DNA from: Microbacterium sp. K24
Lineage (GTDB): Bacteria > Actinomycetota > Actinomycetes > Actinomycetales > Microbacteriaceae
Length of the DNA stretch: 55,951 nt
Reading direction: 5' to 3'
Assembly (NCBI RefSeq): GCF_004794465.1
Contig: NZ_SSDJ01000134.1
Coordinates: forward strand, 1 to 55,951
Shown here: positions 13,424 to 22,043 of the stretch, piece after piece
Position numbering within the stretch: the first letter of the stretch is position 1
How the letters are laid out: each line of letters begins with the position of its first letter
The notes under the pieces: model-generated
Seen by the model: the letters and a program-made list of their open reading frames with translations, nothing else
What the model was told of the DNA's origin: nothing
The model's database searches: none
Position numbers and translations under genes: made by a program

Positions 13424-15415
13424 ATGTCGACGACGAAGACTCTGCGCGAGTCGAGCCCGCTGCGGCCGCTCGGCGCAGAGAACGCCCGCTGGACCCACGG
13501 CTTCTGGGGCGGCATCCACGATCGCACCCGCGACGTCACGGTCCCGCAGATCTGGTCGTCGCTCAGCGATCCGTCGGTGAGCCCCGGGCTCGCGAACTTC
13601 CGCATCGCCGCGGGTCTCGCGGAGGGCGAGCACCTCGGACCCTCCTTCATGGACGGCGACTTCTACAAGTGGCTCGAGGCCGCGATCGCCAGTCTCGAGA
13701 CCGACCCCGACGAGGAACTCGCCCAGCGGATCGAAGACATCGCCGCCCTGATCGCCTCCGTGCAGCGCCCCGACGGCTACCTGCACACCCCGACGCTCAT
13801 CGCCGACCGCAACGACGTCGACGTCACCGCCCTCGCCGACCGCTTCCACTTCGAGACCTACAACCTCGGCCACCTGATCACCGCGGGCGTGCGGCACCAC
13901 GAGGTCACCGGATCCGAGACACTGCTCGACGTCGCCCGCAAGGCGGCCGGCTTCCTCGAGGATCTCGCCACGAACAAGCCGCTCGAGCTCGCCCGCAGCG
14001 CCATCTGCCCGTCGCACTACATGGCCGTCATCGAGCTGTACCGGGCCACGCGCGAGGAGCGCTACCTGCGCCTCGCCGAGGCGTTCGTGCGCGTGCGCGA
14101 CGACTTCGAGGGCGGTGACGACAACCAGGACCGCCTGCCCGTCCGCGAGCAGACGGTCGTCGCAGGTCACGCCGTCCGCGCCAACTACCTGTACGCCGGT
14201 CTCGCCGATCTCGTGCTCGAGACCGGCGACGCCGAGCTCGAAGGCGTGCTCGAGCGGCTGTGGCAGGACGTGGTCGACACCAAGCTCTACATCACCGGCG
14301 GATGCGGCGCCCTGTACGACGGCGCCTCCCCCGACGCGTCGCCGTGGCAGCGCGACATCAGCCGTGTGCACCAGGCCTACGGCCGCGCGTACCAGCTGCC
14401 GCACACCACCGCGCACAACGAATCGTGCGCGAACATCGGCATGATCTTCTGGAGCGAGCGCATGCTCTCCCTCACGGGAGACGCCAAGTACGCCGACGTC
14501 ATCGAGCAGGTCGCGTACAACACCCTGCTGGCCAGCATCAGCCTGGCCGGTTCCGAGTACTTCTACACGAACGCCCTGCGCCAGGTGCGCGATCTCCCGT
14601 ACCCGCTGCGGCGCCCGGGCGACACGGCGATCCACCCGACTCCGCCGCCTCCTCCGTCGGATGAGCGGCTGCGCGAGGGCTACCTCGCCTGCTTCTGCTG
14701 CCCGCCGAACATCGCGCGCACACTCGCCCGCTTCCATGAGCGCGCCGCCGCTCTCGGAGACGACGGCCTCTACGTGCACCAGTACGGCGGCAGTGAGCTG
14801 AACGTGTCGACGGAGGACGGCCGGTCCCTCGCTCTGCGCGAGGACAGCGACTACCCCTGGAGCGAGACGCTCACCTTCACGGTGACGGCAGCGTCCGGCG
14901 GCGGCATCCCGCTGCACCTGCGCATCCCCGGTTGGAGCGAGGGCGCAACCGCGACGGTCGACGGCGAGGCCGTCGAGGTCTCGGCGCCCGGCACGTACAC
15001 ACGCATCGACCGCGAGTGGGCCGAGGGAGACGTCGTCGTGCTGACCCTGCCGATGCCCGTGCGGATGCTGCGCGGACACCGCCTCGCCGAGGAGACCGCC
15101 AACCAGGTCGCCGTGCGACGCGGGCCGGTCGTGTACGCGCTGGAGAGCGCCGATCTTCCTGACGGCGTCGTGCTCGAGCAGGCCGCGCTGCGACGCGGCA
15201 CGGCGCTGACGCCGGTCGAGTCCGAGGTCGACGGCCACCGCGTCATCGCCCTCGAGACCGAGATCGCGGTGCTGCCGACGACCGGCGAGGACGCGCTCTA
15301 CGATCTCCTGGGCGAGGCCGAGGTGACCACGGCATCCGCTCGTCTCGTTCCGTATTACACGTGGGGCAATCGCGGAGCGGGCGAGATGTCCGTGTGGCTC
15401 CCGCTGGTCTGGTGA
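13424..15415 (+). CDS. GH127 (DUF1680) family hydrolase, beta-L-arabinofuranosidase-type
   Basis: This 663-residue protein has an (alpha/alpha)6 barrel and two beta domains. The metal/catalytic set of the family is present: Glu333 and Cys335 (HNESCANIG) and the CFCC motif at Cys423/Cys425/Cys426. Cys425 probably corresponds to the nucleophile of characterised bifidobacterial beta-L-arabinofuranosidase. Within the family, one branch of rhamnogalacturonan-II degraders removes aceric acid, another branched sugar. No signal peptide is seen. The stop lies only 5 bases before the OiaX gene, tying this hydrolase to apionate use. Substrate could be arabinofuranose, aceric acid or apiose-like furanose. 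Confidence 0.85.
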   Translation: MSTTKTLRESSPLRPLGAENARWTHGFWGGIHDRTRDVTVPQIWSSLSDPSVSPGLANFRIAAGLAEGEHLGPSFMDGDFYKWLEAAIASLETDPDEELAQRIEDIAALIASVQRPDGYLHTPTLIADRNDVDVTALADRFHFETYNLGHLITAGVRHHEVTGSETLLDVARKAAGFLEDLATNKPLELARSAICPSHYMAVIELYRATREERYLRLAEAFVRVRDDFEGGDDNQDRLPVREQTVVAGHAVRANYLYAGLADLVLETGDAELEGVLERLWQDVVDTKLYITGGCGALYDGASPDASPWQRDISRVHQAYGRAYQLPHTTAHNESCANIGMIFWSERMLSLTGDAKYADVIEQVAYNTLLASISLAGSEYFYTNALRQVRDLPYPLRRPGDTAIHPTPPPPPSDERLREGYLACFCCPPNIARTLARFHERAAALGDDGLYVHQYGGSELNVSTEDGRSLALREDSDYPWSETLTFTVTAASGGGIPLHLRIPGWSEGATATVDGEAVEVSAPGTYTRIDREWAEGDVVVLTLPMPVRMLRGHRLAEETANQVAVRRGPVVYALESADLPDGVVLEQAALRRGTALTPVESEVDGHRVIALETEIAVLPTTGEDALYDLLGEAEVTTASARLVPYYTWGNRGAGEMSVWLPLVW

Positions 15416-15420
15416 TCGGG

Positions 15421-16677
15421 ATGAGCGCACAGCACGTCATCGCGACCTACGTCATCGAGACCTCCCTCCCGTTGCAGCACGCGGCCGAGGTGCTGGCGGG
15501 CGAGCAGTCCACCGGCACCTTCGTGCGGGTGCAGCGCGAGTCCGACGACGTGCGGGCACGCTTCGCCGCACAGGTGGAGTCCCTTCAGGAGGTGCCGCTC
15601 ACGGGCGCCTCCCGCCTGCCCGGTGCGGTCGGCGATCCCGCGGAACGACGCAGGGCGGTGCTACGGCTGCGCTTCCCGCTCGACAACTTCGGGCCGTCGC
15701 TTCCGAACCTGATGGCCGCCGTCGCCGGAAACCTCTTCGAGATCAAAGAGCTCTCGGCCGTCCGACTGATCGACCTCGACCTGCCTTCGGCGTTCGCCGA
15801 GCGCTACCCGGGCCCGCGCTTCGGCGTGGCCGGTACCCGGCGCCTGATGGGTGCGTCGGACGGCGCGATGATCGGCACGATCATCAAGCCCAGCATCGGT
15901 CTCGCTCCGTCCGAGCTCGCCGAGGTCGTCGGGGAGCTCGCCGAGGCGGGCATCGACTTCATCAAGGACGACGAGCTGCAGGGCAACGGTCCGTCCTCGC
16001 CGCTGTCCGCACGCGTCGAGGCGGTCATGCCGGTACTGCGCCGATACGCCGATCGCACCGGACGGATGCCGATGTACGCCTTCAACATCACCGACGACAT
16101 CGACCGGCTCGAGGCGAACCACGACCTCGTCGTCGCCGCGGGCGGCACCTGCGTGATGGCGTGCGTGAACCTCGTCGGACTCGCCGGGCTCGAGTTCCTC
16201 AGCAAGCACACTGCGGTGCCGATCCACGGGCATCGCACGATGTTCGGCGCGATCGGGCGGTCGGAGCAGGTCGGGATAGGCTTTCGCGCGTGGCAGAAGC
16301 TCGCCCGTCTCTCGGGCGCCGATCATCTGCACACCAACGGCATCAGCAACAAGTTCTACGAGACGGACGACGAGGTGCTCGACTCCATCGCCGCGGTCCG
16401 CGAACCGCTCCTCGGCATCAATCCGACCGTTCCCGTGCTCTCCAGCGGGCAGTGGGGCGGTCTGGCGCATGCGACCTACCGGGCGGTCGGCACGACGGAT
16501 CTGCTCGTGCTCGCCGGTGGCGGCATCCACGGTCATCCCGACGGTGCCGCAGCGGGAGTGAGCAGCATGCGCGAAGCCTGGGCGTCGGCCGCCCGCGGCG
16601 AGTCTGTCCATGAGGCCGTCGAGCGGTCGGACGCGCTGCGGCGGGCGACCGAGGTGTTCGGCCCTGTCCGTGCCTGA
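15421..16677 (+). CDS. oiaX: RuBisCO-like protein, probable 3-oxo-isoapionate-4-phosphate transcarboxylase/hydrolase
   Basis: This 418-residue protein has the RuBisCO large-subunit architecture: an N-terminal alpha/beta domain (about 1-130) and a C-terminal barrel. The barrel keeps GTIIKPSIG (Lys156) and the metal/carbamate motif GIDFIKDDE (Lys182, Asp184, Glu185), with HGHRTMFG and AGGGIHGHPDG further on. It is not a carbon-fixing form, because the sequence is far from forms I-III and the context is sugar-acid breakdown. In the published apionate pathway such a protein (OiaX) cleaves 3-oxo-isoapionate 4-phosphate to 3-phosphoglycerate and glycolate after phosphorylation by a DUF1537 kinase, which is exactly the next gene. 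Other RuBisCO-like transcarboxylases remain possible. Confidence 0.75.
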   Translation: MSAQHVIATYVIETSLPLQHAAEVLAGEQSTGTFVRVQRESDDVRARFAAQVESLQEVPLTGASRLPGAVGDPAERRRAVLRLRFPLDNFGPSLPNLMAAVAGNLFEIKELSAVRLIDLDLPSAFAERYPGPRFGVAGTRRLMGASDGAMIGTIIKPSIGLAPSELAEVVGELAEAGIDFIKDDELQGNGPSSPLSARVEAVMPVLRRYADRTGRMPMYAFNITDDIDRLEANHDLVVAAGGTCVMACVNLVGLAGLEFLSKHTAVPIHGHRTMFGAIGRSEQVGIGFRAWQKLARLSGADHLHTNGISNKFYETDDEVLDSIAAVREPLLGINPTVPVLSSGQWGGLAHATYRAVGTTDLLVLAGGGIHGHPDGAAAGVSSMREAWASAARGESVHEAVERSDALRRATEVFGPVRA

Positions 16678-16707
16678 GATGCGCCATGTCTGAGATCCGC
16701 CATGTCT
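16676..16707 (+). repeat. Tandem 16-bp repeat duplicating the oiaK start region
   Basis: GAGATGCGCCATGTCT (16676-16691) is followed by GAGATCCGCCATGTCT (16692-16707) and then the start of a third copy, GAGATCCGC, inside oiaK. Each unit carries an ATG, but the first ATG (16686) hits TGA after seven codons. Only the second (16702) opens the kinase. The first unit overlaps the oiaX stop. Confidence 0.8.
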
Positions 16708-17961
16708 GAGATCCGCGCGACCTTCTACGGCGACGACTTCACCGGGAGCGTCGACGCGCTGCTGCAGTTCGCCCGCCGCGGCTGGTCGAGCCGGCTGTTC
16801 ACGACCCTGCCCACGGCCGACGCGCTGCGCGCTGCGGCTGAGACCGTCGACGTGGTCGGCATCGCCGGCATCGCCCGGTCGCTGTCGCCGCAGCAGATGG
16901 ATGCCGAGGTGATCCCTGCACTGCAGGCCCTGGTCGCGACCGGGGCGCCGATCGTGCAGTACAAGGCGTGCTCCACCGCCGACTCGTCGCCGGCGATCGG
17001 CAGCCTCGGGCGGGTGATCGAGATCGCCAGGGACGTCGTCGCGGCGCGTCCGGTGCCGATGCTGTTCGCCCAGCCGGACTTCGGGCGATACACGCTGTTC
17101 GGCACCCACTTCGCGTCGGAGAACGGCATCGTGCACCGCCTCGACCGCCAGCCGACCATGTCGACGCATCCGTCGACGCCGATGACGGAAGCGGACCTCG
17201 CGATCCACATCGGCCGGCAGACCGCCCTCCCGATCGGCTCGGTGCCGCTCACCGCCTACGGCTCCCTCACCGAGCGGCTCGGAGATGCCGACGAGGCCGC
17301 AGTCGTGCTCGATGCGGTGACCGACGACGACCTCCTCACGGTCGGCGCGGCGCTCCACGACCTGCCCTCCCCCGTGTTCGCGATCGGCTCCGGCGGCCTG
17401 TCGCAGGGTCTCGCCGCAGCCTCGCCGGGCACGGCATCCACTGTTCCCACCGCCACTCCCGCGGCCGGACCCGTCCTGGTCGTCTCCGGCAGTCGCTCGC
17501 CGCAGACTCGCCGCCAGGTCGAAGCCGCTGCCGCCGCGGGCTGGCTGGTGCGCCCGCTGCTCCTCGGCGCCGACGATCAGGCCGAGGCGACCGAGGCCGC
17601 CCTCGACGCGCTGATCTCAGGACGAAGCGTCGTCTTCACCTCGGCCGATGCCGACACCACGTCGCTTGGCGACCGTTCCGTGCTCGAAGCGATCGCCGAG
17701 GCCGCGGGCGCGCTCGTGCTCGCGGCTGCACGAGCGGGTGCGGCGCGCCGTGTCATCGTCTGCGGCGGCGACACCTCGAGCCGCATCACGCGCCTGCTCG
17801 GCATCGACGCGCTGTCGATCGCGGCGAACCCGTGGGGGAACGTCGTGCTGCTGCGTCCGCACGCCGACGACACCGACGTGAACGCGCTCGAGCTGCTGCT
17901 CAAGGGCGGCCAGGTCGGCGTCGACTCGCTCTTCCTCGACGCCGCCGCCCTCGACGTCTGA
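16702..17961 (+). CDS. oiaK: DUF1537 four-carbon acid sugar kinase family, probable 3-oxo-isoapionate kinase
   Basis: This 419-residue protein has the N-terminal substrate domain of the DUF1537 family (YGDDFTGSVDAL, residues 9-20). The C-terminal nucleotide-binding domain includes VVSGSRSPQTRRQ and VCGGDTSSRITRLLG. Family members phosphorylate acid sugars such as threonate, erythronate or 3-oxo-isoapionate. Pairing with an adjacent RuBisCO-like gene matches OiaK of the apionate pathway. The start sits in a tandem repeat with only a weak GAG ribosome site, so translation may depend on coupling to oiaX. Strong nested hairpins follow the stop. Confidence 0.75.
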   Translation: MSEIRATFYGDDFTGSVDALLQFARRGWSSRLFTTLPTADALRAAAETVDVVGIAGIARSLSPQQMDAEVIPALQALVATGAPIVQYKACSTADSSPAIGSLGRVIEIARDVVAARPVPMLFAQPDFGRYTLFGTHFASENGIVHRLDRQPTMSTHPSTPMTEADLAIHIGRQTALPIGSVPLTAYGSLTERLGDADEAAVVLDAVTDDDLLTVGAALHDLPSPVFAIGSGGLSQGLAAASPGTASTVPTATPAAGPVLVVSGSRSPQTRRQVEAAAAAGWLVRPLLLGADDQAEATEAALDALISGRSVVFTSADADTTSLGDRSVLEAIAEAAGALVLAAARAGAARRVIVCGGDTSSRITRLLGIDALSIAANPWGNVVLLRPHADDTDVNALELLLKGGQVGVDSLFLDAAALDV

Positions 17962-17978
17962 GTCCCTGCCGCCCCGCC

Positions 17979-18054
17979 GAGACCCCGAGTTATCGCCGAG
18001 ACCCCCACCTGCGAGCGACTTTAGGTGGGGGTCTCGACGCGAAAGCGGGGTCTC
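17979..18054. terminator. Nested inverted repeats, bidirectional terminator or REP-like element
   Basis: An inner perfect 13-bp stem joins 17998-18010 (GAGACCCCCACCT) to 18023-18035 around a 12-base loop. An outer perfect 9-bp stem joins GAGACCCCG (17979-17987) to CGGGGTCTC (18046-18054). The element fills the gap between convergent oiaK and GH2 and overlaps the GH2 stop. The GAGACCCC word occurs in both left arms, which suggests a mobile palindromic repeat family rather than a plain terminator. Confidence 0.65.
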
Positions 18055-21046
18055 AGCGGACCGACAGACGCACGCCCCAGGTCGTGTGCTCGCGCGGCAC
18101 CCGGTACTGCTCGGGCAGAGCGGGGCCGACGGATGCCGAGCCGATGCCCTGCTGCCGGTGATCGAGGTTCAGCCACACCCGGTCTCCGGCGAGGAGGTCG
18201 CTCGGACGACGCGCCTCCTCGAGCTGCTCGGACGTCCATCGCCGGGCGGTGAAGTCGAACGGCTCTCCGTCGACGTGCAGCGTCGGCACTCCCTCGCCCG
18301 AGACATCGAGCCAGCGCGTCTGCGTGTGGTTGCCGTTCTCCTCCGGGATCGGATACGGCGTCTGCAGCGCGTCGATCGTGCTCTCGAAGCGTCCGACTCG
18401 CGCGCCCTCGACCGCGTCGACGTACGTCTCGCCGGGACCGCGCCCAAACCAGGTCACCCGGTCGACGGCGGCGGGCAGGGCGAAGCGCAGGCCCAGGCGG
18501 GGCACCCAGATGTCACGGTGCTTGAAGGGCGTGTCGGCCCACGGACCCACGAAGTCGACGGTCGTCTCGAGTCGCACTCCGTCGCCGTCCGGCTGCCACG
18601 TCATCGTCCAGGTCACGCCATGCGGGTGGGTGCGCGGTGCGGTGCGCCCGCGCACGATCAGACGCTCGCGGTCATGGGCGACGTCATCGATCCGGTGCCG
18701 CAGGCGATGCAGTCCCGTGGCGCGCCAGATCGCGGCGATGTTGTTGGTGTCGCCCTGTCCGCGGTCGTTCTCCGTCGGCGCGCGGTGCAGATCGATCCAG
18801 GGTCCGTCGACCGGCAGGTCGCCGAGCCGGAGAAGACGGCCCGTGTCCGCGTCGAACGCGGCCGCCCCCACCCGGATGACGTCATCGCCGCTCTGCGACA
18901 CCGCGACCGTGGCCGCGCGCGAGGCGCGCTGCACGGGAGCAGCACCGACCCGCTGCGCCCAGGCGACGACATGCCCCTCCGGCGCCCACAACATCTCGGC
19001 AGCGAGCGTCGCCTCGACCGTCAGCACCGCGTCCGTCGCGTGCAGAGCGGATGCCGCGGCATCCGGGACCGCGATCTCGACGCGCTCTCCACGGGCGATC
19101 GTCGGCACCTCGAGCACGCCGCTCGCGACCTGCTCCCCGTCGGCCTCGACCGACCAGCGGAACCGCAGATCCGAGGTGTCGGCCGTGTGCCGCTCGTTCG
19201 CGATGCGCACGTGTTCGGGGTCGACCTCGATGTCGATCACCTCGTGCGCTTTGGCGAGCTGCGCGAGCGACGGCTTGGGCGTGCGGTCGCTGAAGAGCAG
19301 TCCGTCGAGCGAGAAGCGCCCGCCGCGGGGTTCGTAGTCGATGTCCTCGCTCTGCAGGATGAACGGTCGCCCCTCGGCATCCACGTCGTTGATGCCGTGG
19401 TCGATCCACTCCCAGACGAACCCGCCGCAGAGACGGTCGTACGAGCGGAACACCCGCCAGTAGTCATGCAGCCCGCCCGGGCCGTTGCCCATCGCATGGG
19501 CGTACTCGACCAGCAGGAACGGCAGTCCGCGACGGCGCGTCTCCTCCGCCTCCGACACACCGGGCGGAAGAGGTTCATCGTCCCCGCCGAACACCATGCC
19601 GTGCATGCTCAGCCGACCGCCGCGCGGTTCCTCGTGCCGCCCGATGCTCTCCAGCAGCTCCAGCGACGGGTACATCAGGGAGTAGAAGTCGGAGTCGCGG
19701 TAGCTGGGGTCGCGCTCGTACAGCACGACGCGGGATGGGTCGCGCTCGTCGAGCCAGCGCCGCATCGCGGTGAAGCCGTCGCCCGACATGCTCTCGTTCG
19801 CCAGCGACCAGACGACGATGCTCGGATGGTTCTTGTCGCGCTCGACCGTGCGACGGAGGCGATCCATGATCGACTCGCGCCATTCCGGCAGCGCGGGCGG
19901 GTTGTGCTCCCACCCCTCGTAGATGAAGCCGTGGGTCTCGAGGTCGACCTCGAGCACGACCCACAGTCCGTACTCGTCGCACAGACGCAGGAACTCGGGA
20001 TGCGGCGGATAGTGGCTCGTACGCACCGAGTCGATGTTCGCGCGCTTCATCATGACGATGTCCTGGATCATCGTCTCGCGATCGAGCGTGCGCCCGGTGT
20101 CGGGGTGGTGCTCGTGCCGGTTGACGCCGCGGAAGGTCAGCGGTGATCCGTTGACGACGAACACCCCGTCGACGACCTCGACCCGACGGAAGCCGATCGC
20201 GAGCTCGACGGTCTCCCCCGCCGCCCGCAGCGTGCCGCGATACAGGCGCGGGGTGTCGGCGCTCCACGGCTCCACCGGGATCATCACCGTCTCGCCGGCC
20301 GGCATCGAGACGCCGAGCTCGGGGATCTCGACCACAGCGGCGATGGACGCGTCGACGCGCAGGGTTCCCGTGCCCGACACGTGGTCGTAGTCGGCGTGCA
20401 CGAAGTGGTCGTCGATGGCGCCCTCGGGCCTGGCGAGCAGCTCGACATCGCGGAAGATGCCGGGCAGCCACCACATGTCCTGGTCTTCGAGGTACGTGCC
20501 GGCCGACCAGCGCTGCACCCGCACCGCCAGCACGTTCCTGCCCGCACGCACGGGCGCCTCGAACTCGAACGGCAGTCGGCTGCCCATCGACCAGCCGAGC
20601 TCCTCGCCGTTCAGCCAGACCTTCGCGCACGAGTCGACACCCTGGAAGCGCAGGACCGCCGCGCCGAAACCGGCGGGCACCTCGAACATGAGCCGGTAGT
20701 CGCCCGTCGGGTTCTCGGTCGACACGTACGGCGGATCGAGCGGGATCGGGTAGGCGGTGTTCGTGTACAGCGGACCTTCCTCCGTGCCGAGCATGCGGCG
20801 CGCGGCTCCCCCGGCGAGCGGCGTGAACTCCTCGAGCACCCAATGCGACGGGACGCGCATCTCGTCCCAGCCGGAGTCGTCGAAGTCCGCAGCGACGAAG
20901 TCACCGCCCGTTCCGGCGGCGGTCGGGGAGAGCCGGAAGCGCCACGTGCCATTGAGGCTCTGCACGGGCGCGTCGGTGACGGCATCCGCCCGCGGCGAGC
21001 GCCGACCGACCCCCGGCAGGGTGCTCTCCCAGTAGCGACCGGTCAT
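18053..21046 (-). CDS. GH2 beta-galactosidase (LacZ-type)
   Basis: This 997-residue LacZ-like enzyme has a jelly-roll sugar-binding domain (about 30-205), Ig-like domain(s), a TIM barrel (about 300-600) and a C-terminal beta-galactosidase small-chain domain. The acid/base glutamate is Glu418 (SLANESMSG) and the nucleophile is Glu514 (LVEYAHAMGNGPG). It should remove terminal beta-galactose in the cytoplasm. The ATG at 21046 overlaps the aldo/keto reductase stop by 4 bases, so the two are coupled. Plant polymer side chains or galactosylated glycosides are the likely substrates. Confidence 0.88.
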   Translation of the reverse strand: MTGRYWESTLPGVGRRSPRADAVTDAPVQSLNGTWRFRLSPTAAGTGGDFVAADFDDSGWDEMRVPSHWVLEEFTPLAGGAARRMLGTEEGPLYTNTAYPIPLDPPYVSTENPTGDYRLMFEVPAGFGAAVLRFQGVDSCAKVWLNGEELGWSMGSRLPFEFEAPVRAGRNVLAVRVQRWSAGTYLEDQDMWWLPGIFRDVELLARPEGAIDDHFVHADYDHVSGTGTLRVDASIAAVVEIPELGVSMPAGETVMIPVEPWSADTPRLYRGTLRAAGETVELAIGFRRVEVVDGVFVVNGSPLTFRGVNRHEHHPDTGRTLDRETMIQDIVMMKRANIDSVRTSHYPPHPEFLRLCDEYGLWVVLEVDLETHGFIYEGWEHNPPALPEWRESIMDRLRRTVERDKNHPSIVVWSLANESMSGDGFTAMRRWLDERDPSRVVLYERDPSYRDSDFYSLMYPSLELLESIGRHEEPRGGRLSMHGMVFGGDDEPLPPGVSEAEETRRRGLPFLLVEYAHAMGNGPGGLHDYWRVFRSYDRLCGGFVWEWIDHGINDVDAEGRPFILQSEDIDYEPRGGRFSLDGLLFSDRTPKPSLAQLAKAHEVIDIEVDPEHVRIANERHTADTSDLRFRWSVEADGEQVASGVLEVPTIARGERVEIAVPDAAASALHATDAVLTVEATLAAEMLWAPEGHVVAWAQRVGAAPVQRASRAATVAVSQSGDDVIRVGAAAFDADTGRLLRLGDLPVDGPWIDLHRAPTENDRGQGDTNNIAAIWRATGLHRLRHRIDDVAHDRERLIVRGRTAPRTHPHGVTWTMTWQPDGDGVRLETTVDFVGPWADTPFKHRDIWVPRLGLRFALPAAVDRVTWFGRGPGETYVDAVEGARVGRFESTIDALQTPYPIPEENGNHTQTRWLDVSGEGVPTLHVDGEPFDFTARRWTSEQLEEARRPSDLLAGDRVWLNLDHRQQGIGSASVGPALPEQYRVPREHTTWGVRLSVR

Positions 21047-21966
21047 TCGTCTTCTCCGTATGCGCTGTCGTCGATCGGGGATGGTGCGGGTCCGAGCGCG
21101 TCGAGCTCTGTCCACACCGCAGCGGGGACCACGGTCGCGGCGAGCCGCTCCAGGGCGTGCAGGCGTGCGGGCGACGAGACGCCGACCACCGTGCCGTCGA
21201 TGGTGTCGGCCCGCAGCGACAGATTCAGAGCGACGGCCGGCAGCGGCACGTCGTGTCTCGCGCAGACCACCTCGGCCCGCCGGGTCCAGTCGCGCAGCTC
21301 TGCGGATGCCGGTCTGTAGTGGTAACGCGCACCGTCGCGGGGACCGCCGGCGAGCAGATCACCCCCGAAGGGCGCCGCGTTGAACACGCGCATGCCGCGA
21401 TCGTGCGCGTCGCGGAAGAGCGACGCGGCGCTGCGATCGACGAGCGTGTAGCGGTTGTGGCAGAGCACCGCATCGAAGAGGCCGCTGTCGACGTAGCGCT
21501 GCAGCATCCGTACGGGCCCCGCCGCGATGCCGATCTCTGCGGCGACACCCTCCTCGCGCAACCGCACCAGGGCGGAGACGGCTCCGCGGGGGGCGAGCGC
21601 CTCGCGGACCGTGAGCACGTAGGGGTCGTGCAGGTGCAGCAGCGTCACCTGATCGACACCGAGGCGTCCTAGACTCTCCTCCACCGATTGCCGCACGCGG
21701 TCGGCATCGAAGCGACCGGTCTCCGGATCCCGGTCGACCTTCGTGAGGATCCTGCCCGCCGCCGGCGCGCGTTCCTCGGGAGCCAGCGTCGACAGCGCCC
21801 GTCCGAGGACGCGCTCGGACGCTCCCCCGGAGTAGATGTTGGAGGTGTCGATGACGTGCTCGCTGCGCAGGAGCGCCAGGGCGGTGTCGATCGCGGCTCC
21901 CTCGTCGCCGGAGCCGAGCCCCGAGGTGCCGAGCACCAGAGTCGTCGGCCGCTGCCGGGAAGTCAT
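21043..21966 (-). CDS. Aldo/keto reductase family oxidoreductase
   Basis: This 307-residue protein looks like an aldo/keto reductase barrel: LGTSGLGSG near the start, IDTSNIYSGGASERVLGRAL (active-site Asp and Tyr), LTKVDR (Lys), LLHLHDP (His) and a C-terminal NADPH-binding VVGVSSPARLHALE. It resembles the L-fucose/D-threo-aldose dehydrogenase-like branch rather than classical aldose reductases. That branch oxidises sugars to lactones, which would fit the divergent SMP-30 lactonase 78 bases away. It is the first gene of an operon with GH2. The sugar substrate (apiose, rhamnose, galactose) is not known. Confidence 0.75.
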   Translation of the reverse strand: MTSRQRPTTLVLGTSGLGSGDEGAAIDTALALLRSEHVIDTSNIYSGGASERVLGRALSTLAPEERAPAAGRILTKVDRDPETGRFDADRVRQSVEESLGRLGVDQVTLLHLHDPYVLTVREALAPRGAVSALVRLREEGVAAEIGIAAGPVRMLQRYVDSGLFDAVLCHNRYTLVDRSAASLFRDAHDRGMRVFNAAPFGGDLLAGGPRDGARYHYRPASAELRDWTRRAEVVCARHDVPLPAVALNLSLRADTIDGTVVGVSSPARLHALERLAATVVPAAVWTELDALGPAPSPIDDSAYGEDE

Positions 21967-22002
21967 CGTCGGAACCCCTCACCGCGAATGCTACGGTCGA
22001 AC

Positions 22003-22016
22003 CTGAACCGTTTCAG
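22003..22016. promoter_or_regulatory. LacI-type operator in the AKR/SMP-30 divergent region
   Basis: CTGAACCGTTTCAG has perfect CTGAA/TTCAG arms and shares the GAAAC-G core with the operators at 28081 and 23826. It lies 27 bases before the SMP-30 start and 37 bases before the aldo/keto reductase start, so it could control both. Confidence 0.55.
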
Positions 22017-22043
22017 CGCAAGTTTATTCATAGGAGAATCCGC

